Origin: Curvularia sp. ZM96
Lineage: Eukaryota; Ascomycota; Dothideomycetes; Pleosporales; Pleosporaceae
Assembly: GCA_022457065.1 (NCBI GenBank)
Contig: JAJGBQ010000005.1
Span: 3,720,001-3,784,000, forward strand
Length of the DNA: 64,000 nt
Direction of reading: 5' to 3'
Shown here: one piece after another, positions 11,248-23,106 of the stretch
How positions within the stretch are numbered: position 1 is the first letter of the stretch
Layout of the letters: each line of letters begins with the position of its first letter
Notes under the pieces: generated by a model
Database searches by the model: none
The model's input: the letters and a program-made list of their open reading frames with translations, nothing else
What the model was told of the DNA's origin: nothing
Program-made: the position numbers and the translations under genes

Positions 11248-13194
11248 CTAGACTTCAAAGACACCACCCATACCAACTCGTATATCTACAAAATCCGGTC
11301 TCCAGCCCTTGAACTGCACAAGTCCGCGCTTGACCTCTTTCACCCTCTCCAGTCTATTCTTTGCCTCCTCTTCTTGCGCCCGTCTAAACGCATCTTCGTC
11401 AATTTCAAACTCGTCGAGGCTGCCAAGGCTCTCCTGTCGCGGCTTGGGCTTGTTCGCCGCATCGCTTCGTCGGTGTGCTGGACTTTGTCCGGTAAAGGCT
11501 GAGATGCCAGACTGGATGACATCCTGGAAAGACGAGTGAGTGCGGTTGGGTAGGGGTTGGCGGGATGGTGCGCCAGAAAGGTCAACGTCGTCGAAGTTGT
11601 TGGGATCGGCGTGGTCGTCAATTGACGGTTGCATGTCACGACGACGGTCGCGCCATACACCGCGACGGAGCTCAAAGTTTTCTTCCTCGAGTTCGCGGAC
11701 TTTGGCAAGGAGGCGGTCACGCTCTTCGTCCAAAAGCTCCTGGACACTCGAGTCTTCGATAGATCCAAGATCAGCTTTCCGGCGACGCTGCTCTGCCTCT
11801 CGGAGACGGGCGTTCTCGTTGCTCAGACCAGTTATGCGGGTTCGCAACTCAGTCGCTTCGCGCTCGATCTTCTTGTGTTCTTGCAGGCGTGCCTGGTTTC
11901 GTGTGTCGTTATCGCGGTGTAGCTGTGTCAGAGTTTCAATCTTCTTCTCCAACAACTCAGCGCGGGATATCGAGTCTGATGCCTTGCGATTCGCAGTGCC
12001 CAGTTCGGCCTCTAGCTGCGCAATACGGGTCTGTGCAGAGTCGCGGTCTGATCCATCCTTTTCTGCCTGGTCACCAGCCTTATCCAAACCCGCCTTGAGT
12101 TCCTGCAGCTCGGTTTTTGTCGAACTTGCCTCCTGTTCAGCCTTTTGCACTGCATTCTCCAAACTTGTAATCTTCGACTGAAGTTCGTTGTTCTTGCTTG
12201 TTTGTTCCGACAATTGTCTGTTGAGGTTGGAAATCTCCAGCTCCAGTGATTCGATGGTCGCAGACTTTGAAGCAACTTGCGCATTCAGGTCGTCAATGGA
12301 TGCGCTTTGGCTTGGGGACGCAGTCGATGTACGGCGCGTCGATTTGTTGCTTTGCGATTGCGCTTGCGAAAGCTGTCTTTTGAGCGACTCCACTTCCGTC
12401 CTCTGCACGGCAGGTCAGAATCTTGCTCAAAAACTTGCAAAAGCCGTAAGCACCTACCAGTTTATCTGCCTCCTTGCCTTTCTCAACCGCTAGAGCAACA
12501 TCTCCTCTGCTTTCTCGAAGCTCCTCTAGCTCCTCCTCGCCTTTCTTCCACCTTTTCTCATTTTCCTCGACTTCACTTGCTAGCCTCTTGTTCTCCTTCT
12601 CCAGCTCTTCAATCTTCTGTGCTTGTTCCCGGTACACTTCGCTCGAGACTCCAACTCCCGGCGACAAAGGCCCGGTAGCAGCTCCTGAGCGGTAGAATGA
12701 TTCCGATCGTTGTCGCGACTCGATAGCGACCGAAGGCTTGCGACCGTGTGACTGCTTGGACATACCTAACTCTGCGGGCTCTTCATCCTCTTCATCCTCA
12801 TCGGCTGGGGGCGGAGGCACACTGGTGGCCTCTACGGGTTCTGGCGCAACTTGTTCGGGCTTTTCTTCGGACTTCTCTTCAGGCTTCTCTTCGGTGTTCG
12901 TGGGTTCGGTCGATGTTTCGGCTTCGGCGGGAGTCTCACTCTTCTCCTCTTTCTTCTTTCCACCTTTCTTCGCTTTTTGCTTCTTCAATTGCTCATACTA
13001 GTAGCAAATAATTAGCGTCTTGTGTGCGTGAAAGTAATAGTTCGAGTGTTTGTGCTACAAGTGGTGGACCGCGCCTACTAATGGTAAAGGCGACACGCCT
13101 CCCCTCCAACAGTAACAGTTTACAGTAAAGGAATGCTTACGCGCTTCTTCGCCGCCGCCATCTTCTCCGCCTTTGCTTTCTCATCGTCAGACAT
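11248..13194 (-). CDS. RUD3: Golgi matrix coiled-coil protein (golgin), RUD3-like with GRAB domain
   Basis: RUD3-type golgins tether vesicles at the cis-Golgi and are recruited by Arf through a C-terminal GRAB domain. Exons on the minus strand are 13194-13141, 12997-12458 and 12402-11248 (introns 143 and 55 bp, both phase 0), giving 582 residues. The protein begins MSDDEKAKAEKMAAAKKR, continues with a Lys/Glu-rich stretch and an acidic Pro-rich region, then has long heptad-rich coiled coils from about residue 115 to 445. The segment around 415-475 (ELRRGVWRDRRRD followed by NNFDDVDLSG) resembles the GRAB domain, and this is the main basis for the name. The end (FKGWRPDFVDIRVGMGG) is compact and probably conserved. 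The first intron is longer than the others in the window. The coiled-coil part alone would be uninformative. Confidence 0.78.
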
Positions 13195-16100
13195 GATGTG
13201 CTGTAGGTATTATTGTTTAGTCGTGTGCTCAGTAAATCGTCCTGAAGCTTGACAACTACATGTGGGGGAAGCTTGAGTTTCCAGGACCCGATGATGCCAA
13301 CTTGCGGCATACGATCACGCTAGTATGTAATGGGAATAGCGGAATCGTGTCGACTACTTTGGGTGGAAAGTTTTACAACACTGGGGTAAACATGAAAATG
13401 TAGATAGTACTGGATTTGAAGACTTACCTAGTAACAGGGGACTAGTGGGATCTCGTTGTTGCGACTTTTGAAATCTCATTTGCGGTTGTCATCGAGTGAT
13501 AAAATCACATCCCTTCGCAATTGTATCGATATATGGGCAGCCATTCATTGAAGTTGTTGTCAGTATCAGTAACAGCATAATACGATGTAGTTTAGTTTCT
13601 AGAAGTTTTCAAAATTCATGATCACGATATTTTGTTGTGCAACATCTGGCTGAGAAACGACAACACACCAGACTTGAGTGACCTGACAACAATCACCTTT
13701 AGATTGTTTGAGAGCCTAATCGCTCCCTTGAAACGTTGGCATCTCTTCATCTCACTACTAGATATCTATACATCTTGACCAGAAGGACGCTTGTGGAGTT
13801 CTAGCTTCCTGCTACATAACGAGCATCTCCATCTTTCTTCTGTACTCCGACATGTTCCATTCTCTTCATTAACACTCATTCTAAGGTTGATCGAAGCTAC
13901 TTATTCTCTGGTCACATGCATAAACACGCGCAATAAAACATACATCTAAGTCACCAATACAAAAATTTATGTTCGTCTGTTATTCACGTACCTAACTACA
14001 CGCAAATCTGACTCCACCAAACCTACATGCACCACATAAGCACATCGTTCCTTATACGCATATCTGATTATCTTCTTGGCGCTTCGTGGTATCAAATCTC
14101 TGCTTTCGCCACATCTGACTTTCCTCCTAGCCTCCAAGTCTTTCTTACAACTAATTGCATTCTTTCCTTTCGCATTCATTCTTATTCCTCCTCCTAGCAC
14201 CCCTATATACGCGCTGATAAATATCATACAACAAGATGAACAGGAGAAACACGACTTTAATTGACGTGAGAATGAATGAATGCAAAGTAGGTGGGGCGAA
14301 ATATCATCGTGGTAGGCAAAATTTTGACTCTAAGATCAAAATAATTAGGAGAACACAATGGTTGTTGGAGGATGTGGAGGAGAGATGCGAGAAAAAGGAG
14401 ACATGTTTGAAAAACCTAGCAGTTATTCAAAGTAACGACTTTTTAGAGAGGACGTGTATGTGATCAGATCCATAATGTTAATGTCTTTCAAAGAGAGATT
14501 GAGCATAGTTCTGGGTATGGTATATCGAATGTCTTTGACATTGGATTCAGCTTTTTTTACTCGCATAGGAATTTACACATATGATGAAGGCTAATCAACT
14601 CAGTCTCTTCACGTGTTTTCTTCATTTATCTGTTTCGCACTGACATCTCTTCTCATGCTCATCTACACAGATATTACAACATCGCTGTTTCGCTAGAATA
14701 CTTACGAAGTACATAGCACATGACCAACCTAATTGCAACGAATCACCTAACTTTTCTACGACTCCGATTTCATTCGTTCGATCATGGTAAGAAGATGCAG
14801 CTTACATCTTGGTACAGTTTCAAGGCCACCCTATGTGCTCCACACCCACACATATTGCTGACCCTGCATACACCAAGCTGCCACCAACGCGCGAAGCGCT
14901 AGCCCACACAGATTTTCGACCTGTTGACCGGTAATCGCATTAGTGTCTTTCCAACACTTTAGCTATGGATGCCGCTATAGCCTGCAAGGTTTGCTCACTT
15001 CACTCGTTTAGCTGCGTGCACCGGCGTGTGCCACGGCAGTCAGTTCAGCGGATGGTGGCGGCTTTTTGGCCCAAAGCCGCTATACGTGGCACATGGTCAC
15101 GCCCCGTCTTAGGGACGACGCGATGGCGGCAGCCTAGAGTCTGGATCACAGCCGGCTGCTATCGATAACAGGGGAACGATGCTGGATCGTGGAGCTGCTG
15201 GCTGGTATGTGAATCGCGGGAAAGGATATGAAGAGTTGCATGAATACACTTGTGACGCCACGCGGTCATGAAGCGTTTGCAATGGTAATGAGCATATCCT
15301 GAAACCGTCAAGCCATTTCGTTATCATTGTGCTGATGGACTGTTGGTTGATGATCGCCTGAGAGGAGTCGTCAGCAACTGCTGCATCGAGTGGAGTTGCT
15401 TTCACAGTCCAAGCACAGGACGACTGCACTTTGCCGCGGAGTCAAGCCTGCTTCTGCCTGTGTTGGAGTGTGTAGGGCAGGCTCACGTAACCAAAGGCAC
15501 CTACAGTCTAGTTCACGCAGCTAGGCCCTTGTCTACCAAATAGGTAGTCTTTACGAATTCCTGGTAGGATTCTGATCTGTCGATCTTGGCCTAGAACCAA
15601 AGATTGGCGTAAGAGACCCAAAGACTAACCGCAATTATGCTATCCTCTCAAAACTGAATAAGGTTTCGCGCGTACTAAAGCAAGTTGCAGCATCGGTACC
15701 TTGGGAGCTTCCAGCGCCACACCACACCATCAGAGCCCTGGAACTTGGATGATTTTCTGACCAAACCCGGTTCGGTCTATGCTGACATGGAGCCAGTGGA
15801 CTGATGGTAGAATGTAAGTGCTACAGCTTGCAGCGACAGAAAAGCCGTCATAATTCTTACGTAGGAGTAACGACGACGCCGAGAGAGTGGAATCCACCGA
15901 AGGATTTAGCTAGGTCCCCCTAGGATGACGTGGTGCATCTAGTCAAGGTGGATGTTGTCTAGAGCATCGTGGGCTTTGCGCATCGAGATGCCAAGAGAGA
16001 GGATTGAGGCCTCGGCTCAGCCACGTTTGGAATTACATTCAACTCATTGAGCAATTAGTCTTGAGAAGCGACGGACGCTCCGGAGTGGGATGGCGTTCTG

Positions 16101-19100
16101 TGGCGTCGCCTAGCCAACTGACATCCCCAAAGCAGATGGATGTTTGGAAAATACTAGATTCGCAAGCGGTATCGTCACTACCACGAAGTCAAGTGGTCGC
16201 GGTGCATTCTAGTCAGCTTTATTGGAGGCAACGGGCTGGAACACGTTTCTACAGATGTGTATGTAGACTGCGCTTGGCTTTTTTTGACGTGAACTCTATA
16301 GACCCATCTATTACTGCCCTTTTGGTAAAAGGGCAAGCCATCGGGCAGCATGAGCAATCAGGCCATCGAGACACCAACGTCATTCTTTGTTCTTGTGAGC
16401 CTGGAGCTGGCGAGAGAAGACAGAAACAACTAGTTTCAGGAGCGGTGCCCTGGGGGGCGGGGTTGGGCGCACCTGGTTGGTCTGGGGAAAAAGTGGCCTA
16501 GGCCTCCAAGGAAGCGAGACGCATGTTGAAGCACATGATAACGAACCATGGTCGAGAATACAATGGCAGCATATCCGAGTGGTTCCCAGTTTGACGAAGT
16601 CTTTTCTGTTGGGACAGAGTGTGGTTGGCTGTCCGAACTAGAGTGTGCGGCTCTGCGGATCTCGACAGCACGCGTACAGGTCTGTGAATGGTTGATGGAT
16701 GAGCGAGTATGCAAGGTAGTGAGCATATTCGTGAATACAGCGGTGGATTGGTAGAGCAGGATTGACAGGCCCACCTAGCAACGCAATCTCGCTCATAGTA
16801 GCCGCGTTGTTGCCACGTCAAGCCAGCGCCGAGTGCTGAAGCAATGACAAGGACGAAGCCGACTATGATGATGGCAAAGATGAAAATGCGGCAGCAAAAA
16901 GCAGGATTTGTGGTGCTCAGATCCAGGGCTTGTCCGTGATGGGGGCAGACGATGGTCATATGGTCTGAGCAAGTAAGGCGCAGCAACGGCAGTGCGTCTG
17001 CTATTGGCCAGAATTATTAAAAAGGCCGTGGCGTTTCCCCTATTTGGCAGCAGAGCAAAATAGAAGCCGGAAATTGGCAATCTCGTCGTCCCTCAGGCAT
17101 CAAAACAACTTGAAACGAGATTCGCAATTTGTGCATTCTTGTGCCTCGCAACCTTGCCAATATACAGCATGTGTCCATGTAGTACGGCCTCCAGTGGCAG
17201 GGTGGTTGGCTGGTTGATACCTCCTCTCTTAGTTGGCTGGCGCGACGTTACCACCCCTGAGTCAACATTGGCTAAAGTGTGTCATCGAAGTCATAGTTGG
17301 CTATGCCGCTGCTCAAGTACGGACACGTAACGTTGACGGAAACGAACGGACACGAACGGAAAGTTTAGAGGCAGGTAGACGGGTGCGCGGCACATGGAGA
17401 GCCAACAGTTGCCGCGAAAACGCGTGAAGCACAGTGGCGGTGCAGTGCTAATACTTGTATTCGACTGTGCTTGGGCGTGCCTTGAGGACACAACGAGCGT
17501 CTACATACGTAGAGGCGTCTCGACACGATGTGCTATATACTGATAGCGCCATCAACAATCAGAATGATGGGTACTGCACCCATTGCACACGACCTTTTCC
17601 CTCATCACGGCTGGTTGTAGCTGAAAAGAAGAAACGTGTTGACGCTAGAGCGTGCAGGCGCAGATCCATGGCTACGATAGAGGCTATGAGCGACGCCGTT
17701 GCGGGCATCACGCTCCACCGATCGTATTGCTTGAACCAAACGGCACCGTGATCAGTAAGCATGGGTCATGATCCTCAATTCAATGCTCTTATTTTCTGTG
17801 CAGTGCGAAAACTGCTTTTATGACGATGCTTGGCAAGTACTGTTTTTCCAACACGGCCACACAAGGTGGAGCGAGAGAAATGAGGATGGGCAAATTTTGC
17901 GGCAATGTTTTTTCCGGCCTATTATGTCAAGAATACGTAGATAGACCCTGGAGATCATTCAGATGATGCAGAGAGCGGGAGACATGGTACTCCATGTTCA
18001 TGACGTCGGAGACAATCAACCAAGTCAGAGCGTGGTCTCGGTGCGATGCCAAACAGGTACTGAGTGCAAAACTTGAAGCGCGCTCGTGTCATTGTATGGC
18101 GCACAGGTGCGCGAACGGAAAACGACTAGAAGGCGCAAGGACTTGGATTGTGTGTGTGTATGTGTGCGACCGGATGGCTGCAGCAATCGCGCATGCAGGG
18201 ACATGCCGGCCGTGGTCGTGCTGACCCTGATTTCCAGGACGGAAAAGCAAATTTTGCAGACACTCGAGATGATGAGAAAGACGAAGAGGCCGCAAACGGC
18301 ATGTCACGAACACGGAAGCTCGTCAAGGCCGACGCCTTCCCAAGGCTGGATCCAGGCGGTATTAGGCATGTTGTGAGTGCTGTGTGCACAGCGTTGCCGT
18401 GTCGAGTGTACATACAGTATATGTGTCTGCTCCTTTATCTTTGCATACGCACCCCGCCAGATTGGTAAAAGTAGTCCCGCACCCAAGCTGCGTCTAGATG
18501 TATGTATGTACGCGCCGCCCTTGTGAATGAATTGTCGCGGCGCGATGCGACGTTGCGCGTTGGAGCTTGCGGCCAGCCTCATATGCCAGGGCAGTCGGCG
18601 AGATGATGAACAAAACAACGCATATTTGCTTCTGCTTGCTGGCATCCCACTTCTCCGCATTTTGTCGATGAACAACTATTTATGGGTGGCAAGGGCGAGT
18701 TCGGTCACGACTGGAACGGGCATAGCACAGCGTCCGTTCCCCTGGCTAGCGCTGGCATCCAATGGGCGTAGCCTGGTCGGTTGGTCCGAGTTGCATATCG
18801 AATCCGCGCTTGGCTGTCCGTCTCGGACAGGCAGCCCCCCACTATGTACGGGTAGGATGAAACAGACAGCGTCCATCTTCATGTCTCGAGGCCGCAGATG
18901 GAGGCCTTTGACAGGCAGCTGGCACGGCGAGTGTGGAGCCGTGTATGTACAGACATATGGAAAGACATAGAGACGCCAGCGGCAATACAGCGACGGCTTG
19001 GCGACGGCAATGGTTTGATTGCTAGCCGCGCTGCCCGACTGCTGGCAGCGGGACCTCGACGAAGGGTGGAGAAGGGTCGGCGTGCGGCATGCCGCCAAGA

Positions 19101-19840
19101 CGATGATAGCAATGATGGACAGCAGAGCCACGCAACAGAATGTTTTGGCCCGGAGCAGCGGGCAGACGTTGAGGGAGCCGCATGCAACCGAGGGAGGGTC
19201 GAGTCTGAGGGCAGAGTCGGGGTGATGGTTCTGGTTCGGCAGGCGTGCCAATAATGGCCGTTCCTGGCGCGTTAACAGGGCGGGCCAGCGTCCAGTCAAG
19301 TGACGCAGTCGACGAGCCTGCCTGGGAAGCCGGCCTGGGCGCAGGCAAACCACGATGCGAAGCTAGACAAGCTCCAATGTCACTCTAGCCGGCTACGGGC
19401 AGGCATTGGCTAGCCGAGACGAACTGCTCCCTCGGGGGCTTGCCTGCCATGATGTGCGCCAGAGGGGCCTGTGATGAGCACGGCGAGGCGCAGGTGCAGG
19501 CCATGCACCGAGTGGTATGGAGCCCGCCGCGCCGCGTCCAGCGTCATGGTGTGCTGGCCGTGCCGTACCAGAGCCCAAGGCAAGGCATCGAAGACAGGAA
19601 AAAGAAATGCTGATGGCCAGCACGCGGGCTGGCTGGCGGGCTGGCTAGCAGCATCGAGGACAGGGCGTCGCGGGCTCGAGTGGACCGGGAGCGAAATGAG
19701 GAGGGAGGCAGCGAGTAGCATGGGTAAAAGCCACGAGCTGGGGATCCCTGCCGCGCACGGGCCGGCAGCCACTAGCGCGCAGGCGGCCTGGGCAGGAACG
19801 ACCGACAAAAGCGACCAGTTGCCCAGGTGCCGTGTCTCTC
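13195..19840. other. Gene-poor region upstream of golgin gene (about 6.6 kb)
   Basis: No gene is supported. The part to about 14.9 kb is AT-rich and includes the golgin promoter. From about 15 to 19.8 kb the base composition is GC-richer and many short frames are open on both strands, but none has family resemblance or a consistent exon chain. The best single candidate is a minus-strand frame starting at 16959 with one strong transmembrane segment (reported as a finding). No terminal repeats, transposase or reverse-transcriptase motifs were seen. Confidence 0.5.
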
Positions 19841-20400
19841 ACCCACTCCGCCAATTCACCGTCAACACCTCCCCCGCCATCTTCGCCGCACCCTTCGAAC
19901 CCTCCCCCTCTTGGAGCCCATTGTCGCTACTCACTCCCACTGAGGCGACTCTAGGCATCTGTCCGCTCATTTCCCACCTTCTCTGTCGCTCCTTAATTCT
20001 TCTTGGGTGTACTGGCTTCACTCGGTCCACCAACCAAACCCGCTCGCAACATCACCACCGCCTAACCTTACGCCATATTGTACGCTCGCCCGCCATCGCC
20101 CCCTTCGCGTCACGTTGCACATTGCCCTGCAATCTGCAAATGCCTATGCTGACACTCTCGCGTCAGTAGTAATCGCGCCTGCTCTTGTACCTCGAGAGCG
20201 CTTGTTTCGTCTCACGCCCGCTGTGCTCGCGTCTGTAGCACCTCGCCCTCGCCCTTTACCCAACCACAGTGTGTCCGTCTCCGCCCCGCGGCCTGTCTCC
20301 GGATCCCACGCTGCCAGTCTCACCTGCAGGCCAACCACCGTCCTGCGCGTCCGTTGGCGACACCTTCCCTAATTCCGTCCAGCCTCGTTGCCGCCTCACA
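19840..20400 (+). promoter_or_regulatory. Pyrimidine-rich promoter/5' leader of the Ser/Pro-rich protein gene
   Basis: From about 19840 the plus strand switches abruptly to long C/T-rich runs with few purine stretches, up to the ATG at 20401. Such leaders sit next to the transcription start of many filamentous-fungal genes. The frame of the downstream gene stays open upstream to about 20269, but no ATG in that stretch has a better position than 20401, so I treat it as untranslated. Confidence 0.55.
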
Positions 20401-23106
20401 ATGGCTCAAACCGCCATGCCACGACACCGCGCTACACAGTCGCAGTCCGGCATTGGCGCGCCGCTGTACCAGCGTCGACAACAATCCAATGCCGGCCCCA
20501 TTGAGCTGATTCCCAACCCAGAGTTTTCGTTTCCCATGCGCGACCCAGACACGGCTTCATCAGCTCCTGCGCCAACGAGCTCGCGGCCAATGTCAATGCA
20601 AGCATATCCCACTGGCCGTAGAGGGTCTATGCCACACCGCAGACAGAAATCCATCAGTGCCCTGCCCGACTTCACATTCAATCCTGCCGGAACACCAAAG
20701 CCAGCCAAAGAGTCAACACCACCGCACTCACCCAATACGCTAGGAGTGCCCATTTCGCCTTCCAAGCCCCTTCATGGACACAAGCGGGGAGGAAGCGAGT
20801 TCATCGGTGGTGATATCCGGCCCGGAGGTGCCGCGTTGAAGAGCAGCAGCCCTACCAAAGGCGACGATGTCCTCCCTGCACCAGCCGCAACACTGCGACC
20901 AGGCCCTCCACCAGGTCGACGTGGACACGCTCACCGCCGCTCAGGTGCTGTTTCTTCTCACGACCTCACATCCATTATGAGCCCTCCTACCCCGACTCCA
21001 ACTGGCAGTGCACCCAACACACCATCCGAGGGCATCCCATTCGCCCTTGGCCACAAGTTCAACCGCTCTATTTCCCAACCATCGCTGCGTGAGCACAGAA
21101 CAGACGACGATCCGGCACGACCACCATCCCGGGCTCGAGTTACGTTCTCTGATAGAATCGAGACCATCCGCCCGCTCTCATCCATCTCCTCTTCGACTGA
21201 GACGTCCCTGTCTACCCTCCGTGGCCACTCTGCGACAAACAGTCTTTCCTCAATCGTCAGCGGCAATGCTCCCGCACCTCCTAGAGCAGCACGTCCTTCG
21301 TTGAACACGGTCCAGGACGAAGATCGACCAAGCACAGCTGGCATGATTCTAGACAAGTTTACAAGTGGTAGATTGAATGGAGAGGTGCCTGAACGCAAGC
21401 GACCTGTGTCAGCCGTCTCACCTCCCCTGCCCGCTGCCCCTACGTCCACTCCGAAAGCACAGGCCAAACGGCGAAGTCTTTTCCACAAGGATCCACGACA
21501 AGGCACTGATTCGTTTCCGACTCTTCCTACCAGCGCATCCGACCCAGCGCTCTCCAAGTCTTTTGAAGCGAATCTCCCTTCGCCCATGTCTGAAAACGAC
21601 GAGCCCACAAAAGAGTGTGGAAAATCAAAATCCTCGCGCAAGGGTAGCCACAAGCCCCGGAAAGTCAAGTCTTGGGCCAACTCAATCATCACTCGAAAGG
21701 GAAAGCACAGCAAAAAGTCCAAAATGCGCTCGCCTACGCCACCACCCAATGTTGTTGCCGATGGCGAAGAGTCTGATGATTCAGAGGAAATCGACTTTGA
21801 GCCCAACTTTGACGAGGACACCACTGTCACCATTGTGTCTCCCACAGAGAGCCCTGCGCTTCAAATCACGGTTGATACCAGCTATGCGTCGTGGCAACCC
21901 CGTCCACTGCAACGTGTCGATTCTGACATCATGAGCCCAGTCATTGATCTGGATGCAGCGCTCGGACCGTTCAATACACCCAATGGCTCTGCTCCTCGAG
22001 CTAGCCAGCGTGGATTCTCGGCGCATAGACGGGCCATGCACAGTGCCAATGGCGTTTCGGCCTCGCATCGAAGGACAGAAAGTGCGCCTGAACTGGTGCC
22101 TTTTGAGAATCGGTCATCGGCAATTGCAAATGCTTCGCCCATGGCTGACGTTTTTGAGGAAGAGGAACCTGAAGACGAATTGACTATCCCAGTAAAGCAG
22201 ACCCAGCCGAGGCCAGCTACCGCGGATCCTTCAACTGCAAACACTTCCGACCCTAAAATCTCAGTCGTGGAAGTAGCCTCGAAGCAAGAAGGACCCGGAA
22301 TCAACTGGACCTTCAATGATGGACTGGGTCTGAACAGAAGGTCAAAGTCGCACAACCTGGACGCCTCGGAGCCGCCATCTCCTCGAGCGTTGTCGCCTGC
22401 TGGTGACCGCAGTGCGGACGACCATCAACAAACTCAGGAGTTGGATCCTGTTCAAGTCGTAGAAGACTATGAAGAGCCCCGAACGTCATCTCTTACCCAT
22501 TCTTCCGACTCTACTGTCACTGCTCAAACAACCGAAGATGATTCCAAACAGCGTCAGCCCGTTATGAATCTGACACTTCCATTGCAGCAGCAAAATGTGA
22601 TGACTCCTGACACGATTGCGTCTTCGTTCTCATCTCCAGACTATCGATCCAGCCAGCTTTCATTCGATACTTCGCGTCGAGGCACCGCAACTTCTTCAAT
22701 GACCGACTACCCGGTCATGCCATCACCCCGCTTTGGCGAACCTGGACCCGAGGTTCGCATCTCGACAGAGGTGCCGTCCTTGACTTCTTCAAGGTCCACC
22801 ATGACCAGTGCGATGCAGAATGCCTTCCCACTTGCTAGTCCACATCGGTTTGGTGAGCGCACGTCGTCTTTGTCGTCCGATCCCAGTGAGATCGAGTCTC
22901 GACGCCGTAAGCGTTCCAGCATTGCCAGTCTGTCTCGTTTGATGGGAACTTCGTCGAACAGTGAACGCAGCAAGCTTTCCATTGAGCAGCGTCCACAATC
23001 AGAACATCGCGAGCCTTCAAGAGACAGCAAGAAGAAGAAAAACATCGGGAGCAGACTTAGAAAGTTTTTCCAGAACACCAGAGACCCATCTCCGTCGAAA
23101 TCTTGA
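20401..23106 (+). CDS. Large disordered Ser/Pro-rich protein (resembles fungal 'cell wall proline-rich protein')
   Basis: Single exon, 901 residues, no signal peptide and no membrane segment. The sequence is rich in Ser, Pro, Arg and Thr and is almost certainly largely disordered. Notable parts are an N-terminal block with short conserved-looking motifs (SALPDFTFNP near residue 85, HKRGGSEFIGGD near 130), many RxxS sites suited to basophilic kinases, a very basic patch (KPRKVKSWANSIITRKGKHS, about 418-437), an acidic patch directly after it (about 455-475), and a basic C-terminal helix (GSRLRKFFQNTRD). Similar proteins in Aspergillus are named 'cell wall proline rich protein', but nothing here points to secretion or wall attachment, so that name may mislead. 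A cortical or signalling scaffold is equally possible. The start was chosen at the ATG at 20401 after the pyrimidine-rich leader. Confidence 0.8.
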   Translation: MAQTAMPRHRATQSQSGIGAPLYQRRQQSNAGPIELIPNPEFSFPMRDPDTASSAPAPTSSRPMSMQAYPTGRRGSMPHRRQKSISALPDFTFNPAGTPKPAKESTPPHSPNTLGVPISPSKPLHGHKRGGSEFIGGDIRPGGAALKSSSPTKGDDVLPAPAATLRPGPPPGRRGHAHRRSGAVSSHDLTSIMSPPTPTPTGSAPNTPSEGIPFALGHKFNRSISQPSLREHRTDDDPARPPSRARVTFSDRIETIRPLSSISSSTETSLSTLRGHSATNSLSSIVSGNAPAPPRAARPSLNTVQDEDRPSTAGMILDKFTSGRLNGEVPERKRPVSAVSPPLPAAPTSTPKAQAKRRSLFHKDPRQGTDSFPTLPTSASDPALSKSFEANLPSPMSENDEPTKECGKSKSSRKGSHKPRKVKSWANSIITRKGKHSKKSKMRSPTPPPNVVADGEESDDSEEIDFEPNFDEDTTVTIVSPTESPALQITVDTSYASWQPRPLQRVDSDIMSPVIDLDAALGPFNTPNGSAPRASQRGFSAHRRAMHSANGVSASHRRTESAPELVPFENRSSAIANASPMADVFEEEEPEDELTIPVKQTQPRPATADPSTANTSDPKISVVEVASKQEGPGINWTFNDGLGLNRRSKSHNLDASEPPSPRALSPAGDRSADDHQQTQELDPVQVVEDYEEPRTSSLTHSSDSTVTAQTTEDDSKQRQPVMNLTLPLQQQNVMTPDTIASSFSSPDYRSSQLSFDTSRRGTATSSMTDYPVMPSPRFGEPGPEVRISTEVPSLTSSRSTMTSAMQNAFPLASPHRFGERTSSLSSDPSEIESRRRKRSSIASLSRLMGTSSNSERSKLSIEQRPQSEHREPSRDSKKKKNIGSRLRKFFQNTRDPSPSKS

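Noticed and set aside
11540..12181. 213-codon plus-strand Ser/Arg-rich frame
   Set aside because: Antisense shadow of the golgin coiled coil, whose Glu/Lys/Leu codons give Ser/Arg/Phe on the other strand.
18676..19353. 225-codon minus-strand open frame with a hydrophobic stretch
   Set aside because: It has no ATG before the hydrophobic segment (the frame would start at GTG), no family resemblance and no splice-consistent upstream exon.
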